From the NCBI GenBank assembly GCA_977006965.1, contig OZ345353.1, positions 1,054,001-1,118,000 on the forward strand: a stretch of DNA of 64,000 nucleotides, given 5' to 3'. Under the pieces are notes generated by a model. The model was given only the letters and a program-made list of their open reading frames with translations, was not told the DNA's origin and searched no databases. Source of the stretch: Phymatolithon calcareum. Its lineage: Eukaryota; Rhodophyta; Florideophyceae; Hapalidiales. A program made the position numbers and the translations under genes. Each line of letters opens with the position of its first letter. Within the stretch, counting starts at the first letter, position 1. Positions 42,684 to 53,898 of the stretch are shown one piece after another.

Positions 42684-43596
42684 CTGAATATTCTGTATGC
42701 GTTAAAATGCATATATTCAGCGTGTGCAAATGCAAATGGAAACCTTTTAAAGAAATTCGTCATTGCTTCTTCTTCATGCATGAGCTCGGAATTGTATGGC
42801 TTCTAACTTGACCGATGGATAGGGTTTTCTGTTCAATGGTCGAGTTTCTCACCGGTCATTGTCTTACCTTTTCGATTTTGCGAAGCATGAGACCAAATGC
42901 TTGCCAGGAAAAACAGATGGGATGCGTTTCACGCCTTGGACTTCGCATTGAAGCTTTAATAAACGTCTTTTCATGCTGTCTAGGTGTTCGGGAAAGCTCA
43001 GTTTTCCACTCAAAACATATTTCTTGTACTTTTTCATGCTAAGCGATGCATGCAGAGTCAAAGCGTAGAAGAAATAGGTCTTGAGTGTAATCGCGAGCCT
43101 TCTCGAACAACTGCACAAAAAGATATAAACAGACTGTCTAAATAATCGTCCATAGTGCTCTTTCTAGTTGCAATATTTACAGAACCGAAAGATCGCTCAC
43201 CGCGATAACTATTCTGGCGCTCGTTTGTCAAGATTTCTTGAGAATCATTCCCGGATATTAGAGGACTGCCCAGCGGCACGTTTAAGCTGATTAGCGACTG
43301 AACACTTCAGCCAACACGGTGAAGTTTCTTTCTCCCACACAGCCACAAGACCTCACCGTAGTGTCATCGATGTATCTGTAAAGACCTTTTGCAGATCGCT
43401 ATTTTCCATAATGGTGTCCAGTGCACAACAACAGCAAATTAATCAAGAATAGCAGCGCTCCGCGAATTGCAGTTTCCATTGACTGTTCAGGCTGCGTGCG
43501 AGAAAAGGGATTACAGAGAAAAAACCAGGAGGTACAGTATGATCTGCTCTCCCACATAACATGGCCACCTTCCAAAAAGCCTCACCAAGACTTTCT

Positions 43597-45108
43597 CTAA
43601 GATCTCCGGCCTTTCTTCCACGCAGTCCACACCAACGATCGAGCAAGGGAGTTCACAAAACCTTGCTCATCACGGTTCACCTCGAGACCGCCGCCGCGTG
43701 AGCATGCGGACGGTGGCTTCGGCCAAAGTGTATCGATGCCGCGACGGATTCTGTCTGCGTCATAACCCCGGCTCCGAGCAAACTCACCCGTCGCCCGAAC
43801 CAGCGTATCTACCGCTGACGCAATGGATGCCGCTGCTGCATCCTCACCAAGTTTAGCACTGTCGCCCAGTCCGGACCGCTGCCGCTGCCGCTGCCACAGC
43901 GACTGTTCCTGGTCCTCAAGCACTTTGACGTGGTTCTGCAGACCGTGAATAATCTGACAATCATCGACCGCTGGCGCGCGCTTGTGCGCAACTCTATATT
44001 CATTTGCCGAAGAGGCAAAGTCATACACAGGGGGAGCCGCATCGCTGGCAGTGGAACGATGACCTCTTAGTAGGCGCGGCTCGTCGTCGTTCGTCTTATA
44101 TGCGATTGAGTCTGCCATGCTTGATGATGAGGCCCCTTGTCTGCGAGATGTATTTGGATGATCGCTTATAAGTTGCTCATTGCTCTGACTGTTCTGAGCG
44201 ATTCGCCTCACCGTGTTCCCAACTCCGGGCTCACTGCCCGTGCTCCGAAATCTGGTATCAATGTCCGTGTTGACTTTGGCCTGGTCAGCTCTCATGGGCG
44301 ATGCATGCACATTCGTGGCTATTTCTTTCTCAGGACGTGTTAAAACGACGGCATGGTCCTTGTGCCCGGAGTACTGCAGGTTATTCTTTGTGACACCCCG
44401 GTTGTGCCTGTTTTTCGAGTGCTTGGCGCCCGGTTCAAATGTATCGAATATGTCTCGGTAACGTGTGGACCTTTTCCGCTTTCGACGAGGACGTTGTCCA
44501 CTATTCTCACCGTCTTCTTCTGTGTCTTTTTCATAGCTTTGTGTGTGAACAGAAACGTTTACGTCACTGCTCGGCACAGATGGTTTAGAGGGCTCTTGCG
44601 GTGCGAGTTCAGCCATGGCTTCATTCTTGTGCAGCAATTGAGCTAGCATCGTGGTATTTTGCCCGTCTTCTTGCTCTGTACATAAGGCATTTTTGTGATT
44701 TGCTCTCCGCGAATCGAAGTTTGAAGAGTGAACGAGTTCTAGAGCAGCGTTCGTCAAATTGTCACTATAGTCACACAGCGGTCTTGTTATCATTGGCACT
44801 TCGAGGTATTCTTGAGCAAGTTGACAAGCTTCATCAATACGGTCGAGATACTTGCGAAACTTTGTGTTGGTGCTGTTGATTTCCGTCATAGCTTCTTGCG
44901 TCGCTTCGGTGAAGGGGCGCATGTCTCGAATCCTCAGCCACGCCCCAGTGTTGTCATTAAAGAAGAAAACCCATGTTCGTTGCTTGTTATCTCTCCACTC
45001 ACCAGTGGTAGGACATCGTCCGACAATTGCCGGCCACCAGGGAAAGCTCGTAACACGACCAAAAACGACAGCTCCAGGTCGGATACTCTCGCAAAGCAGT
45101 TGCTCCAT
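43597..45108 (-). CDS. PWWP-domain protein, copy 1
   Basis: 503 residues from the ATG at 45108. A PWWP domain occupies about residues 10-102: PGAVVFGRVTSFPWWPA (PWWP at 23-26), then WVFFFNDNTGAWLRIRDMRPF, which supplies the aromatic cage expected to read methylated histone lysines, and a helical end. A basic RPRRKRKRSTR stretch (206-216) looks like a nuclear localisation signal. The middle is Ser-rich and disordered; a Gln-rich stretch that may coil follows (VKVLEDQEQSLWQRQRQRS), then a conserved end (DTLVRATGEFARSRGYDADR). No enzymatic domain. It faces an RT relic on the other strand. Function is unknown; chromatin targeting is inference. Confidence 0.85.
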   Translation of the reverse strand: MEQLLCESIRPGAVVFGRVTSFPWWPAIVGRCPTTGEWRDNKQRTWVFFFNDNTGAWLRIRDMRPFTEATQEAMTEINSTNTKFRKYLDRIDEACQLAQEYLEVPMITRPLCDYSDNLTNAALELVHSSNFDSRRANHKNALCTEQEDGQNTTMLAQLLHKNEAMAELAPQEPSKPSVPSSDVNVSVHTQSYEKDTEEDGENSGQRPRRKRKRSTRYRDIFDTFEPGAKHSKNRHNRGVTKNNLQYSGHKDHAVVLTRPEKEIATNVHASPMRADQAKVNTDIDTRFRSTGSEPGVGNTVRRIAQNSQSNEQLISDHPNTSRRQGASSSSMADSIAYKTNDDEPRLLRGHRSTASDAAPPVYDFASSANEYRVAHKRAPAVDDCQIIHGLQNHVKVLEDQEQSLWQRQRQRSGLGDSAKLGEDAAAASIASAVDTLVRATGEFARSRGYDADRIRRGIDTLWPKPPSACSRGGGLEVNRDEQGFVNSLARSLVWTAWKKGRRS

Positions 45109-45519
45109 GTCTTTGTTGTGTTTGCAGCTGACGGTCACCTTGGGTGAGTTCCAATCTTTCAATGCGACGGTTGGCGGTGGTCGACTCGGTTTGATAATTT
45201 CGTTCAATCGTTGTCACGGACGAGATGTACCAGTTATATTGTCGGAAAATATTATTATTAGAGACCGAAGAACGCAGAATGCACGATCATACACGGCATA
45301 ATATTAGTAACAGACTGTTGGAGAAATTTCGCAACACTCGCTGTGCGATTCGTCGGCGTGCCCAACGAGCTAACTGAAAAAAAATAATATCGATCACAGA
45401 AGAGTTGTAACAATTATTCCAAGTCTTTAATGCTAACTTCAGAACGCGTGCTACTGAAACAAACATATAAATCGGACAAGAAGTGTACAGCTCGGCAATC
45501 AATGGTGCGTAAAGTATGA

Positions 45520-46845
45520 AACTCTTGGAAATAGCGTCAAAGTGAGTAGAGGAGAACTCCGTGAGATGGAACTCAAAGCAAGGAAAGAGTGAGAAGGGCT
45601 TCCAAAGCACAAGTTCTTCCTTTCCGAAACGGAGTTGCACCAAGTATGGAGACTTTTCTAGCTCGGGGTAAGTATGAACAACAAAAGAGTCACTGACGAC
45701 GCGGCAATCTCAAGAGTTCGGAATGCGGTTGGATACATCCTCAAACTACGCCAAACTGGCGAGCATGTCCGCGGATTCCAGCCACCCACATGCATCGGCA
45801 GATTCTCCCGAAATTGGAATATGACATCTTTTTACCCCGTTGAAAAAGCGAATCCTAGAAACAATTGAGACAGCAGAAAATCATTTTTAAATGAACATGC
45901 TTGGGAAATATGCCGAGCGTCGTCAAGAGCGGATGCGCGTCATGTGCCGTATCGCCAAGCCGATGGTGAGGAGCACGCGAAGCGACCCGCAAGTCCCTGT
46001 GTTAGGGACCATGAGAAATATTAGAATGAACAAGTTCCGAAAAGCTGCTCCCGTACAGTCTTAGGAATGTTACTGAGGGCTTCCTTAAACATAAACAAGT
46101 AAACAGTTCCAAAAAAGACGAAGACGCAAGGTTCATCTGGAGCCTGTTAAGAAGGAAGAAGTACCTGGAACTTGCAAAAGAATACCAAGGAAGAATAGAA
46201 GATCTAGTACATGCATCAAGGGATATTGGGCATCTCAGGGAAGAGGAGCACCTAAAAGAAGCACTAAAACCAGCGGAAAAATGAATTGTGTGGAAAAAGG
46301 GACTTCTAGAGGAGACCGCTTCAGTCTAGATGGCGGAAGAAGAGGGGCGGACAGTAAAATTCCCCAGAGACAAGCCGAAAAAGTTACCAGGTGTGCTACA
46401 TGTCAGTGACAGAATTGCTCGCTTGAGATGCTTAAGAGTGATTTTTAACATTTCGAGTATAGTAGAGTGCTAAGAAAGGTGCCGACTTTCCTCACGTTGG
46501 GACACACTGGTACCTTCTCAATAAATCCACTTAATTAAGAGTGATTTTTTAACAGCGCCAACTGTTGATAAAATCGACATTTGGCCAAATACTGTGCAAC
46601 CAATGCTTTGATTTTTCTTGTGGTGCTCCAACGCACTCTGTGGTCCACGGAGATGGACATTGAGACTGAATATGAATACCGCAAATTCACTCAGACCCTC
46701 GAGGGAAGAGAAATTCGAATTGGGCAAATATTAGGAGAGTAGAGCATGATCGGTATAGACGTCAGCGAAAAGCTGTCCTGCAACCTAAATTGAGGGTTTG
46801 GGAGCGTTCAAAATAAAATAATAGATATTCTCAACTCACGGAAGA
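45520..46845 (+). pseudogene. Family D non-LTR, heavily decayed copy (D3)
   Basis: Shows KHKFFLSETELHQVWRL, the SMNNKRVTDDAAISRVRNAV block (45674 on), a broken FSRNWNMTSF, LRRKKYLELAKEYQGR (about 46150) and the end EYRKFTQTLEGREIRIGQI (46670-46730). A family E 3' UTR with poly(A) (46005-46118) sits inside it. The 3' end lacks the C run. Confidence 0.6.
46005..46118 (+). mobile_element. Family E 3' tail inserted in D3
   Basis: CCCTGTGTTAGGGACC, AGAATGAACAAGTTCCG, CTGCTCCCGTACAGTC and CAGTTCC plus six A match the last coding bases and 3' UTR of family E. 5'-truncated to about 115 bases. Confidence 0.65.
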
Positions 46846-48536
46846 TTTTTGAGATTTCAGTTGCTCGATTAATAAGGAAAGCTTACAAGTTCCATTTGTG
46901 ACAAATGGGATTTCAATCCAGGAAAGGAACAGAGTGAGCTCTGTTGCGGTACAAAATGGCAGTCAAGAAGGGGAGGAAATAAGCGGCAGCTCTAGGCCTT
47001 CAAGCGGCTTATAAAATAGTTTAAGGACTAGACGTAGGTTTTGGTACCCTACCATACTGGGTCGCAACTTCGAGCCGCATATCACTCGGGCTTCTGACGG
47101 AGCCCCTAGTAAGTACTCTCTTTTTTGAGAACTCTTAGTAAAAGTTTCAGAAGCCTCGCTTCTTGTTTCAGTACGGTCTTTCTTCGTACTGTATACTCTC
47201 GATGAATTTTTTGCAGTTCACCTTGATCTTTCTCGGTTAACGCTCTGCCTCCTTCGCTACGTTAGTAGATTGACAAGTTGGGCTCCTGAGTCTCCACGTG
47301 TTGTCACCTTTCAACCTCTTCCATCTTCGTTAGTGGCAAATTAGAGCATTGGGTGGATGTGACAAACTTTTGATGATATGCTATGTTAAATTTCAATTGA
47401 CGCTGAGATATCTCCAGCTGGAAAATGCAATGGGCTTGCTCCTTAAGGACGAAAGAGATTCCCTGGAGAGCAACAGGACCAGGAAAATTAAACGTCTGGT
47501 TCGGGAGACATTCCAGTGATCTTCCGATTCGCATCAGACTGGCATGAGCAATTCGCGAGGAAGTGCTTGCCCAATTACCTTCACTTGCCGCTCGGGTTCC
47601 AAATGTTTAGACAAGGTGCTTATCCCATAAATCTTAGAGGGCGTAGAGAAGAGAGCCCCCCAAAAAGGCATCCAGTGCTCCTGAGGACTGCATTTTAGCT
47701 TGGTTTGTCTACTGGTTAGCTTTTGGTTGCGAATGGAGCTGGAAAATTGGCGTTTACTGATGAACGTTGGCGAAGACACGTACTGTAAGCAGGACTTGGC
47801 AATGCTACGCTTTTCCAGTGTAGGCCCGGCCCAAGGTGCCGAGCAGCCTGGGGCACCATCAGCAGGCTTTTATCAGTTGATGCTAACAATCTTGACGGTC
47901 GCAATCTAAATCTTCTCCACTAGGTGCTGACTTAGAACCCATTTTATGCGCAGCGACGTGCTTGCGAGACCACTGATTTTCTCTTCAATTACATCCTGAG
48001 CCGTGCTAATCACATTTCTTGACTTGTGAATGGCTGCCTATAGGCTAAAACATTCTTCTCGACTAAGCACCTTCGATTCCTTGGCTGTACTGACCCGTGA
48101 ACGGGAGTCTTTTTCTTGCGGCTCAGCAGGTCTGATTCTTAAGAGTAGACAGCACATTTTCGTTCCGAGCTCAGAACGCTGTGATTAGAAGGTAGCAGTT
48201 GCGATAATCCTCACACAGAACACAATCCTGGCTTTACGACGCTGGCGTGAGCGAGCTGTTTCGCCTTCGTTTTATAGATTTTTTCGAGCTTTTAAATCGC
48301 CCCTCCACTGAGGTGGTCCGTAACCTAGACACTAGGCTCCGGGATACATCAGACTTATGAATCAGCTGAACAAGTGATTTTCTTTGGCGGGCTTGTATGG
48401 TTCATTAGTTATGTTGTTGGTCCGTATGCAAAGCAATCTCGTTTCCTGGCCTGAAGGAACGGTCCTAGGAAAATCATACCCTGCCAACTTATTGCGCAAA
48501 CATCGATTAATGAAAAACAAGGCGCTTTGCGACAGA
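46846..48536. other. No gene seen
   Basis: About 1.7 kb with no frame that matches a domain and no repeat copy elsewhere in the window. It could hold old single-copy intergenic DNA. Confidence 0.4.
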
Positions 48537-49269
48537 CTAGTGTCTATTTTACGAACCCCCAGGGTATTTCCCTCAATTGCGGGGCGATTTGAAAGCTCAA
48601 AAAAATCCAAAAAGCAAATTCGAAACAGATCGCTGACGCCATATTCGTAAAGCCTGGCTCATCTTCTGTGCGAGGAGTATTCACACTACTACCTTAAATT
48701 CTCTTCGTTCGGTGCTAGAAACGAAAATATGTTGGTCACTCATAAGTTTCAGACCTGCCATTCCAGGAGAAAAACACCGGCCGCGCGCGGTCGGTACATC
48801 AGTACACACCAAGACAGCATCTGTAGGCGGTCTATCAGAGTGCTCCAGACTATGCGGAGCCATTTCGAAGTCAAAAAAGGTGAGTAGTATGGTTCAGAAT
48901 GTACTCGGGGAAAAAATCAATGGTCGCGCGAGCATGTCACATCGCATGAAATGGGTTCTGATTCGTCATCCATTGACGAAGACTAAGATTAAGACAGTCC
49001 ACATCGTCAACGTCAAGGCATAGAACGCTGTCGTTGACATTACAGACGCTGAAAAGCTTGAACCGAGCCAACACCGGCAAAAGCGCGGTATAGCCTCGGC
49101 CTGCTTACAGTGATCATCCTTGCCAATCTTCATCGCGAAACGCCTGTTTATTGTCTACAGTCGCGATCACATGCTCCTCAGAAGGTCATACAAGCTTCGA
49201 TAAACATTCAGAAGCTCTAAAAGCCCTCTTCCGATCACTCTTGCCTAAGTCTTACAGGGCCCTTGAGAC

Positions 49270-49736
49270 TGGAAGCGTCATTCCGGCGGACGCCTGTACA
49301 GTCTCAGTGGCCAGTGCGGCGTGGCTAGTCTTCAACCGGAAGAAGAAAATATGACGAGGATACCAAGTGGTCGCAACAGAGACAGTGAATGGAGTCACTC
49401 TCCGCGGTACATCCGCCGCGGAGACGATTTGAGATGTTGTTGTGTGAAATGTGGTTTATCCCTCTTCCTCCGCTTCTCCCATTCATGGGCTAGTCCCGTC
49501 GGTATTTATACTAGTTCGACTACACTGATAACTGCGACGCAGCTATCGTGTCGATATTGTCGCTATGAAGTGGCGACAATGTGATGGGGAAGTGAAGTAT
49601 TACATCAAGTATGCGCCAGCGCATTGCGTGTAAGGGTATAACTAGACCACTGAAAAGAGGATGCAATTGAACATCCGGCACACGTAATAGCGTGTGCAGC
49701 TTCGTTGTCAGGTCAAGACAAACTAATTACCTTCCA
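49270..49736 (-). repeat. Copia 3' LTR
   Basis: 467 bases, TGGAAG...CTTCCA ends, TATAAATA on the reverse strand at 49510-49503. I see one base difference from the other LTR (near 49711: GTCAGGTC against GTCAGATC). Flanked on the left by GAGAC (49265-49269). Confidence 0.93.
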
Positions 49737-52700
49737 CATCCCCCTTTGTCGAAGACCGAGACCAAGTCTCAGGATGTGTCGGGTAGCGGCCATCGCGTAA
49801 AACTTTGAGTAAATGAGCAGCTGTCTCGCGGTTATCCTTAGTCAGGCCGTCAGCGATGAGATAGTATCCGGGCATCCACTTGTACGAGCGGACGATACCT
49901 TGCTCATACGGCTCACGTAGAGATGCCAAGTCGGTTTTGTTAAGAGATTCCTCGGGCTCTTTTGTGCTCGTGGCAAGGTGAAAAAGCGCACGCGAATCGC
50001 ATGTGAGGTCGATATCATGTTCATAAAGTATCTCGTCCAAAAGAGCGCGTAAATACAATGCCATATCGATAGCGTCGGCAGCAGCCAAAATTTCAGCTGT
50101 AGATGAGCTACGCGCGACTCGGCGAAGTTTTCGTGAGCTCCAATATATCGGATGCACGACATCACCAGAACGACGAAAAATGATGTATCCGCTTCTTGCG
50201 CCTTCGTCCTTTTTCCCAGCCATAGCAGCGTCAGTATAGATGTCTATTGTAAAACGTTCATTTGTTGGCGGCTTTGCAAACATAACGCGTGGACTATCAC
50301 GTTTCGCATAACGGATGAGTGCCTCTAAATCCTTGAGATGGTGAACCCGCAAACTCGCCGTCTTTGTTGCCATCATTGATGCTATGCGTAACATTACAGG
50401 GTGGCTGAGACGACCAATGAATAACATCTTCCCGATGGCGCCTTTGAAGGACGTAATTTCCTGTGGTGAGGCGGGTATGTTGCCAGATCGGTCTTCATCA
50501 TTTGTGGATCGAGGAACGTTATTCTCAAGTTGAGACATCTTGGCATTCTGCTCGACAATAATGGATTTGTCTTCTTGTTGAATCACTTCACATCCAAACA
50601 GACTGAAAGCGTCATGCTTAAGCTCACCCACGCGAAATTCGTCATGTAGAAATCGTTCAAATTCAATGATCTCCTCGTCGATACCGCAGTAGATATAGTT
50701 GTCCACTTGGGTGACGAGGAGGAACACCAACTCCCCACACTCATTACGACGATAATACAAAGTGGGTTCCAGCCTTGACTTTGTCGCACCAAATTTCTCA
50801 GTGATAGATGTGTCCGAAGTCAAATACCAGAGACGACCAGAATCTACTAGGCCGTATGCTGCTGCGGTGAGTTTCCATAACACATCTCGATTGTTATATT
50901 CACGAGGCGGACGCACGTACACATCCCGCTCGAACCCACGCGCTTGAAGATATGCCGCAGTGACATCCATTTCACCAATTCTCCATTTCATCTCGGTGGT
51001 GATTGACAGGACCAAACGGAAGACTTCCATATTCATGCATGGAGCATCCTTGCGGAGGTAGTCTTTTGCGGAATCTCGATGTCCCCACGGTACTATTCGT
51101 GCTTTCGGTTTCCCATCGTCCTTGCGCTTGTAGATGGTATGAGAGCCGATAGTGTTGGCATTATCAGGTACAGATCTTCGAGGTACAATTATCATGGCAT
51201 TCAAATTTTGCCAATTGCGCAACTCTTTTGAGAATGCAGTCTCTTTCTCGATATCAGTGAGAGGGCCGTTCACAATTGTTTCCGTGAGATACGTAGTGTA
51301 CTGTTCAACACTGTTGGAATCAGGATGGTTAAATGTCACCTGGCTTGAATCGACACGGATCTCATCAGACTGATCACCGAGGTCGTCGTTTTCCCTCAGA
51401 GGGTCATCAATAGGCTTACCGGCGATGGCGAGCTGACGTGCGCGCGTGTGGTAAGGTCCGAGCACGCTGTTACTCGATTTTGAAGTAATTGAGCGCCACG
51501 GCTCTCTGTTTCGATCATTAGGTCCGATAGGTGGTGCGACGATGTCTTCAGCGGGAACATCATGAGGCGAGCCGGTATCATCATCGGAGCTCTCATAGTC
51601 AAGATACTCCAGTGGGGTAATTGTTGGTAGCAATCGGTTGAGGCTCGAAGTCACCTCATGCCCATCATGGTTGAGAGTTGCATACCCATTGTCCATTTCA
51701 ATAATTTTCGCCGGGCCTAACCAACGATGTTTGTCGCGCCAGAAGAAGGCAAAGTCGCCAATGTTCACATGAGGAGCACGTCGAGTTTGTGAACGCAACA
51801 TCGTTTGCAGGCGCTGTCTTGCCCTGTTGGTATTGTGTTCAGATATATTGATTGGAGATGTATTAATGTCATAGCCATCCAGGATTCGGGGTGCATGTCC
51901 GTAGAGAAGCTCATAAGATGATGCAAGCTTCTTTCCTTTGCCAATATTCTTTCCATATGTTGCTTCGGCCACTATTTCTGCAACAGAAGATTTCTTGTCC
52001 GTGGTGCGTAGCCGACGGAAGAACGAGCGCAATGTCTTGTTAGCGCTTTCGATAGCACCATTTGCTTCATGGTCGTTCGCAGCAACAGCATTGATGTTGA
52101 TACCACGGTCTTTACACAACAGGGCAAATTCGCCTTTGTTATATTCTTGGTCACAGTGAATATTTGTCGGAGTACCGTGGCGATAAATTTGAATACGACG
52201 AAACACTTCCACTTGCTCGGAAAGTGAGCGACGTCGTAGCGTACCCGTCTCTGACCACCCCGTACACTTGTCGACGCAGTGTAAGACTGGCACACCCTCG
52301 AGAAAAATCACATCAATAGCGATGTCACTTTGTTTCGTCTGCACAGGTAACGAAGTGCTAGCAATAGGATGCGGGAGTGGCGCGGCTGCTGTCTTACAGT
52401 CGCATTCGTGAAGTAGAGACGCAATGGCATCATCCAAGTCGTTATGCCACAATCCGGCTGCACGAATCCAATTTCGCATAGCGGAATGCGTTGCATGCTT
52501 AAGTTGTTCATGTAACTTACGCAAGTCGCGCGGGTCGAAGTGTTCCCGAGTTGAGATTTGGGAATTATTCGCACTGGAGCCTGTCCTGGTCGAAACGTGA
52601 GAGCTTCTGGGAAGTGTAGGCGAATATGAACCTGGTACATGAAGATAGTTTCCAGACTCATGGCGCGTATGATAGAGGCCATTCGAAGGTCCTTTCGAAC

Positions 52701-53898
52701 TTCCAGTACCACGTACAGTATAGTAGCCTCGAGGAGGCTGGGGAAAAACCGAAGAGGTAGTGAAATAAGATTTCCCGGAAGAGTTCATATCGATATATAG
52801 GTGGTTATCGTCATGAGTAAGCGGTATGCGATGATAACTGTCGCCCAAGTTGAAACCGAGGTTGAAGAATCGTAGATTAAGATGTGCACCCATCTTACAT
52901 AATGTTGGAAACCCGACTAGAAACGGCAACTCGCCTTCGATGACGTCAAATTGGATATTGAATTCGACAGTTTCGTCCGACTTCGTGTCATCCTTATTGA
53001 CAGTTACGCACTTGAACGGGAACTTGACTCCGAATAGAGAACGTTGGTCATCAGTATGGTTTCCGAAACGATGAGTTTGCATTGACGGAAGAGCATCCTC
53101 AATGTTCTCAAGTCCGAGATTGGCCATCGCGCGGTCAAGAGTATCCTTACCGACAACTGATACACAAGCGCCAGTGTCAATAATAGCGCGAGTAGCATTC
53201 CGACCTGGAGATGAGCTGTACGTATAAAATGTCGTGCGGCTAGCACGTTCATTTTGAGTACTGCGTCGAGATGGTTTTCGAGGTTGTCGTGGCTTCCTGT
53301 CACTATCTGTTTTGTCAGATGTAGTAGTCATGCTGCTCGCGCTAGGTTTGTGAGCGCGGAATGCTGATTTTAGGGCTGCAGCGATAGAAGATACTTCATA
53401 TTTACCCGATGCGGCACCCACAATCATGTTGCGTGAATGCGTATCGAGGCATGCTTGTCGTAACAACAAATGTCCTTTCAGTTTGTCGTCAATTTTCAGG
53501 CTTGCGACTTTGTCCAGGCGTGAATGGAAGCCAGCAACATATGTTTCGACGGCCATTGATTTGTCCCATGAATAATCAAGGAATGTCGCTAGATCTATGT
53601 CTAGTTGATCCGTCGCATCCATAGCATATGATTTGTCGAGATGTTGAAGAATTCTCTCGGCGCCATCATCGCTCGAGATAGTGGTAAGCTCGAGAGACAT
53701 TGCGGATTCCATTGCTTCGCCCGTTAGGCGTCCAATTAAAGCGGGACCGCGTCTAGATCTCTCGAGTGAGGTAAGAAGCAACCAGGTCTCAACTTGTTGA
53801 CGATACAAGGCATAGCGTGAATGCCCATCGAATGCGGGAGGTACCTTGTCCGAAAAAGCGGTTGAATAGCCTTCTGGGCCCATAACTGGAAGCGTCAT
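49723..53898 (-). CDS. Ty1/copia polyprotein (gag-protease-integrase-RT-RNase H)
   Basis: One uninterrupted frame of 1391 codons from the ATG at 53898; the next ATG (53883) is also possible. gag covers about 1-200, followed by a basic stretch (KPRQPRKPSRR) and no CCHC knuckle. Protease AIIDTGACVSVVG at 238-250. Integrase: an H...H...C-x-C finger (462-501), core IAIDVIF (Asp529), IHCDQEYN (Asp583), NGAIESANK (Glu617). RT: GEMDVTAAYLQA (motif A Asp978) and motif C as QVDN (1064-1067) where YVDD is usual. RNase H: IYTDAAM, SSTAEIL, TCDSRAL and ADGLTKDN. Domain order integrase before RT defines copia. The stop lies 14 bases inside the 3' LTR. Confidence 0.95.
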   Translation of the reverse strand: MTLPVMGPEGYSTAFSDKVPPAFDGHSRYALYRQQVETWLLLTSLERSRRGPALIGRLTGEAMESAMSLELTTISSDDGAERILQHLDKSYAMDATDQLDIDLATFLDYSWDKSMAVETYVAGFHSRLDKVASLKIDDKLKGHLLLRQACLDTHSRNMIVGAASGKYEVSSIAAALKSAFRAHKPSASSMTTTSDKTDSDRKPRQPRKPSRRSTQNERASRTTFYTYSSSPGRNATRAIIDTGACVSVVGKDTLDRAMANLGLENIEDALPSMQTHRFGNHTDDQRSLFGVKFPFKCVTVNKDDTKSDETVEFNIQFDVIEGELPFLVGFPTLCKMGAHLNLRFFNLGFNLGDSYHRIPLTHDDNHLYIDMNSSGKSYFTTSSVFPQPPRGYYTVRGTGSSKGPSNGLYHTRHESGNYLHVPGSYSPTLPRSSHVSTRTGSSANNSQISTREHFDPRDLRKLHEQLKHATHSAMRNWIRAAGLWHNDLDDAIASLLHECDCKTAAAPLPHPIASTSLPVQTKQSDIAIDVIFLEGVPVLHCVDKCTGWSETGTLRRRSLSEQVEVFRRIQIYRHGTPTNIHCDQEYNKGEFALLCKDRGININAVAANDHEANGAIESANKTLRSFFRRLRTTDKKSSVAEIVAEATYGKNIGKGKKLASSYELLYGHAPRILDGYDINTSPINISEHNTNRARQRLQTMLRSQTRRAPHVNIGDFAFFWRDKHRWLGPAKIIEMDNGYATLNHDGHEVTSSLNRLLPTITPLEYLDYESSDDDTGSPHDVPAEDIVAPPIGPNDRNREPWRSITSKSSNSVLGPYHTRARQLAIAGKPIDDPLRENDDLGDQSDEIRVDSSQVTFNHPDSNSVEQYTTYLTETIVNGPLTDIEKETAFSKELRNWQNLNAMIIVPRRSVPDNANTIGSHTIYKRKDDGKPKARIVPWGHRDSAKDYLRKDAPCMNMEVFRLVLSITTEMKWRIGEMDVTAAYLQARGFERDVYVRPPREYNNRDVLWKLTAAAYGLVDSGRLWYLTSDTSITEKFGATKSRLEPTLYYRRNECGELVFLLVTQVDNYIYCGIDEEIIEFERFLHDEFRVGELKHDAFSLFGCEVIQQEDKSIIVEQNAKMSQLENNVPRSTNDEDRSGNIPASPQEITSFKGAIGKMLFIGRLSHPVMLRIASMMATKTASLRVHHLKDLEALIRYAKRDSPRVMFAKPPTNERFTIDIYTDAAMAGKKDEGARSGYIIFRRSGDVVHPIYWSSRKLRRVARSSSTAEILAAADAIDMALYLRALLDEILYEHDIDLTCDSRALFHLATSTKEPEESLNKTDLASLREPYEQGIVRSYKWMPGYYLIADGLTKDNRETAAHLLKVLRDGRYPTHPETWSRSSTKGDVEGN
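49737..49750 (-). other. Copia polypurine tract
   Basis: On the element strand CACAAAGGGGGATG immediately precedes the 3' LTR, the usual place of the plus-strand primer. It is part of the polyprotein's coding sequence. Confidence 0.65.

Larger units (their letters stand above)
41422..45598 (-). repeat. P-module, left arm (inverted duplicate)
   Basis: About 4.2 kb that aligns in inverse orientation with 57185-61235 throughout, with varying divergence. It holds an intact PWWP gene on the reverse strand and a decayed RT-like gene on the plus strand. The inner boundary lies inside a family D RT fragment shared by both arms (about 45520-45598 and 57185-57290), so the repeated unit captured part of a retroelement. 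A GGAT repeat (41229-41244) lies just outside. Confidence 0.8.
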
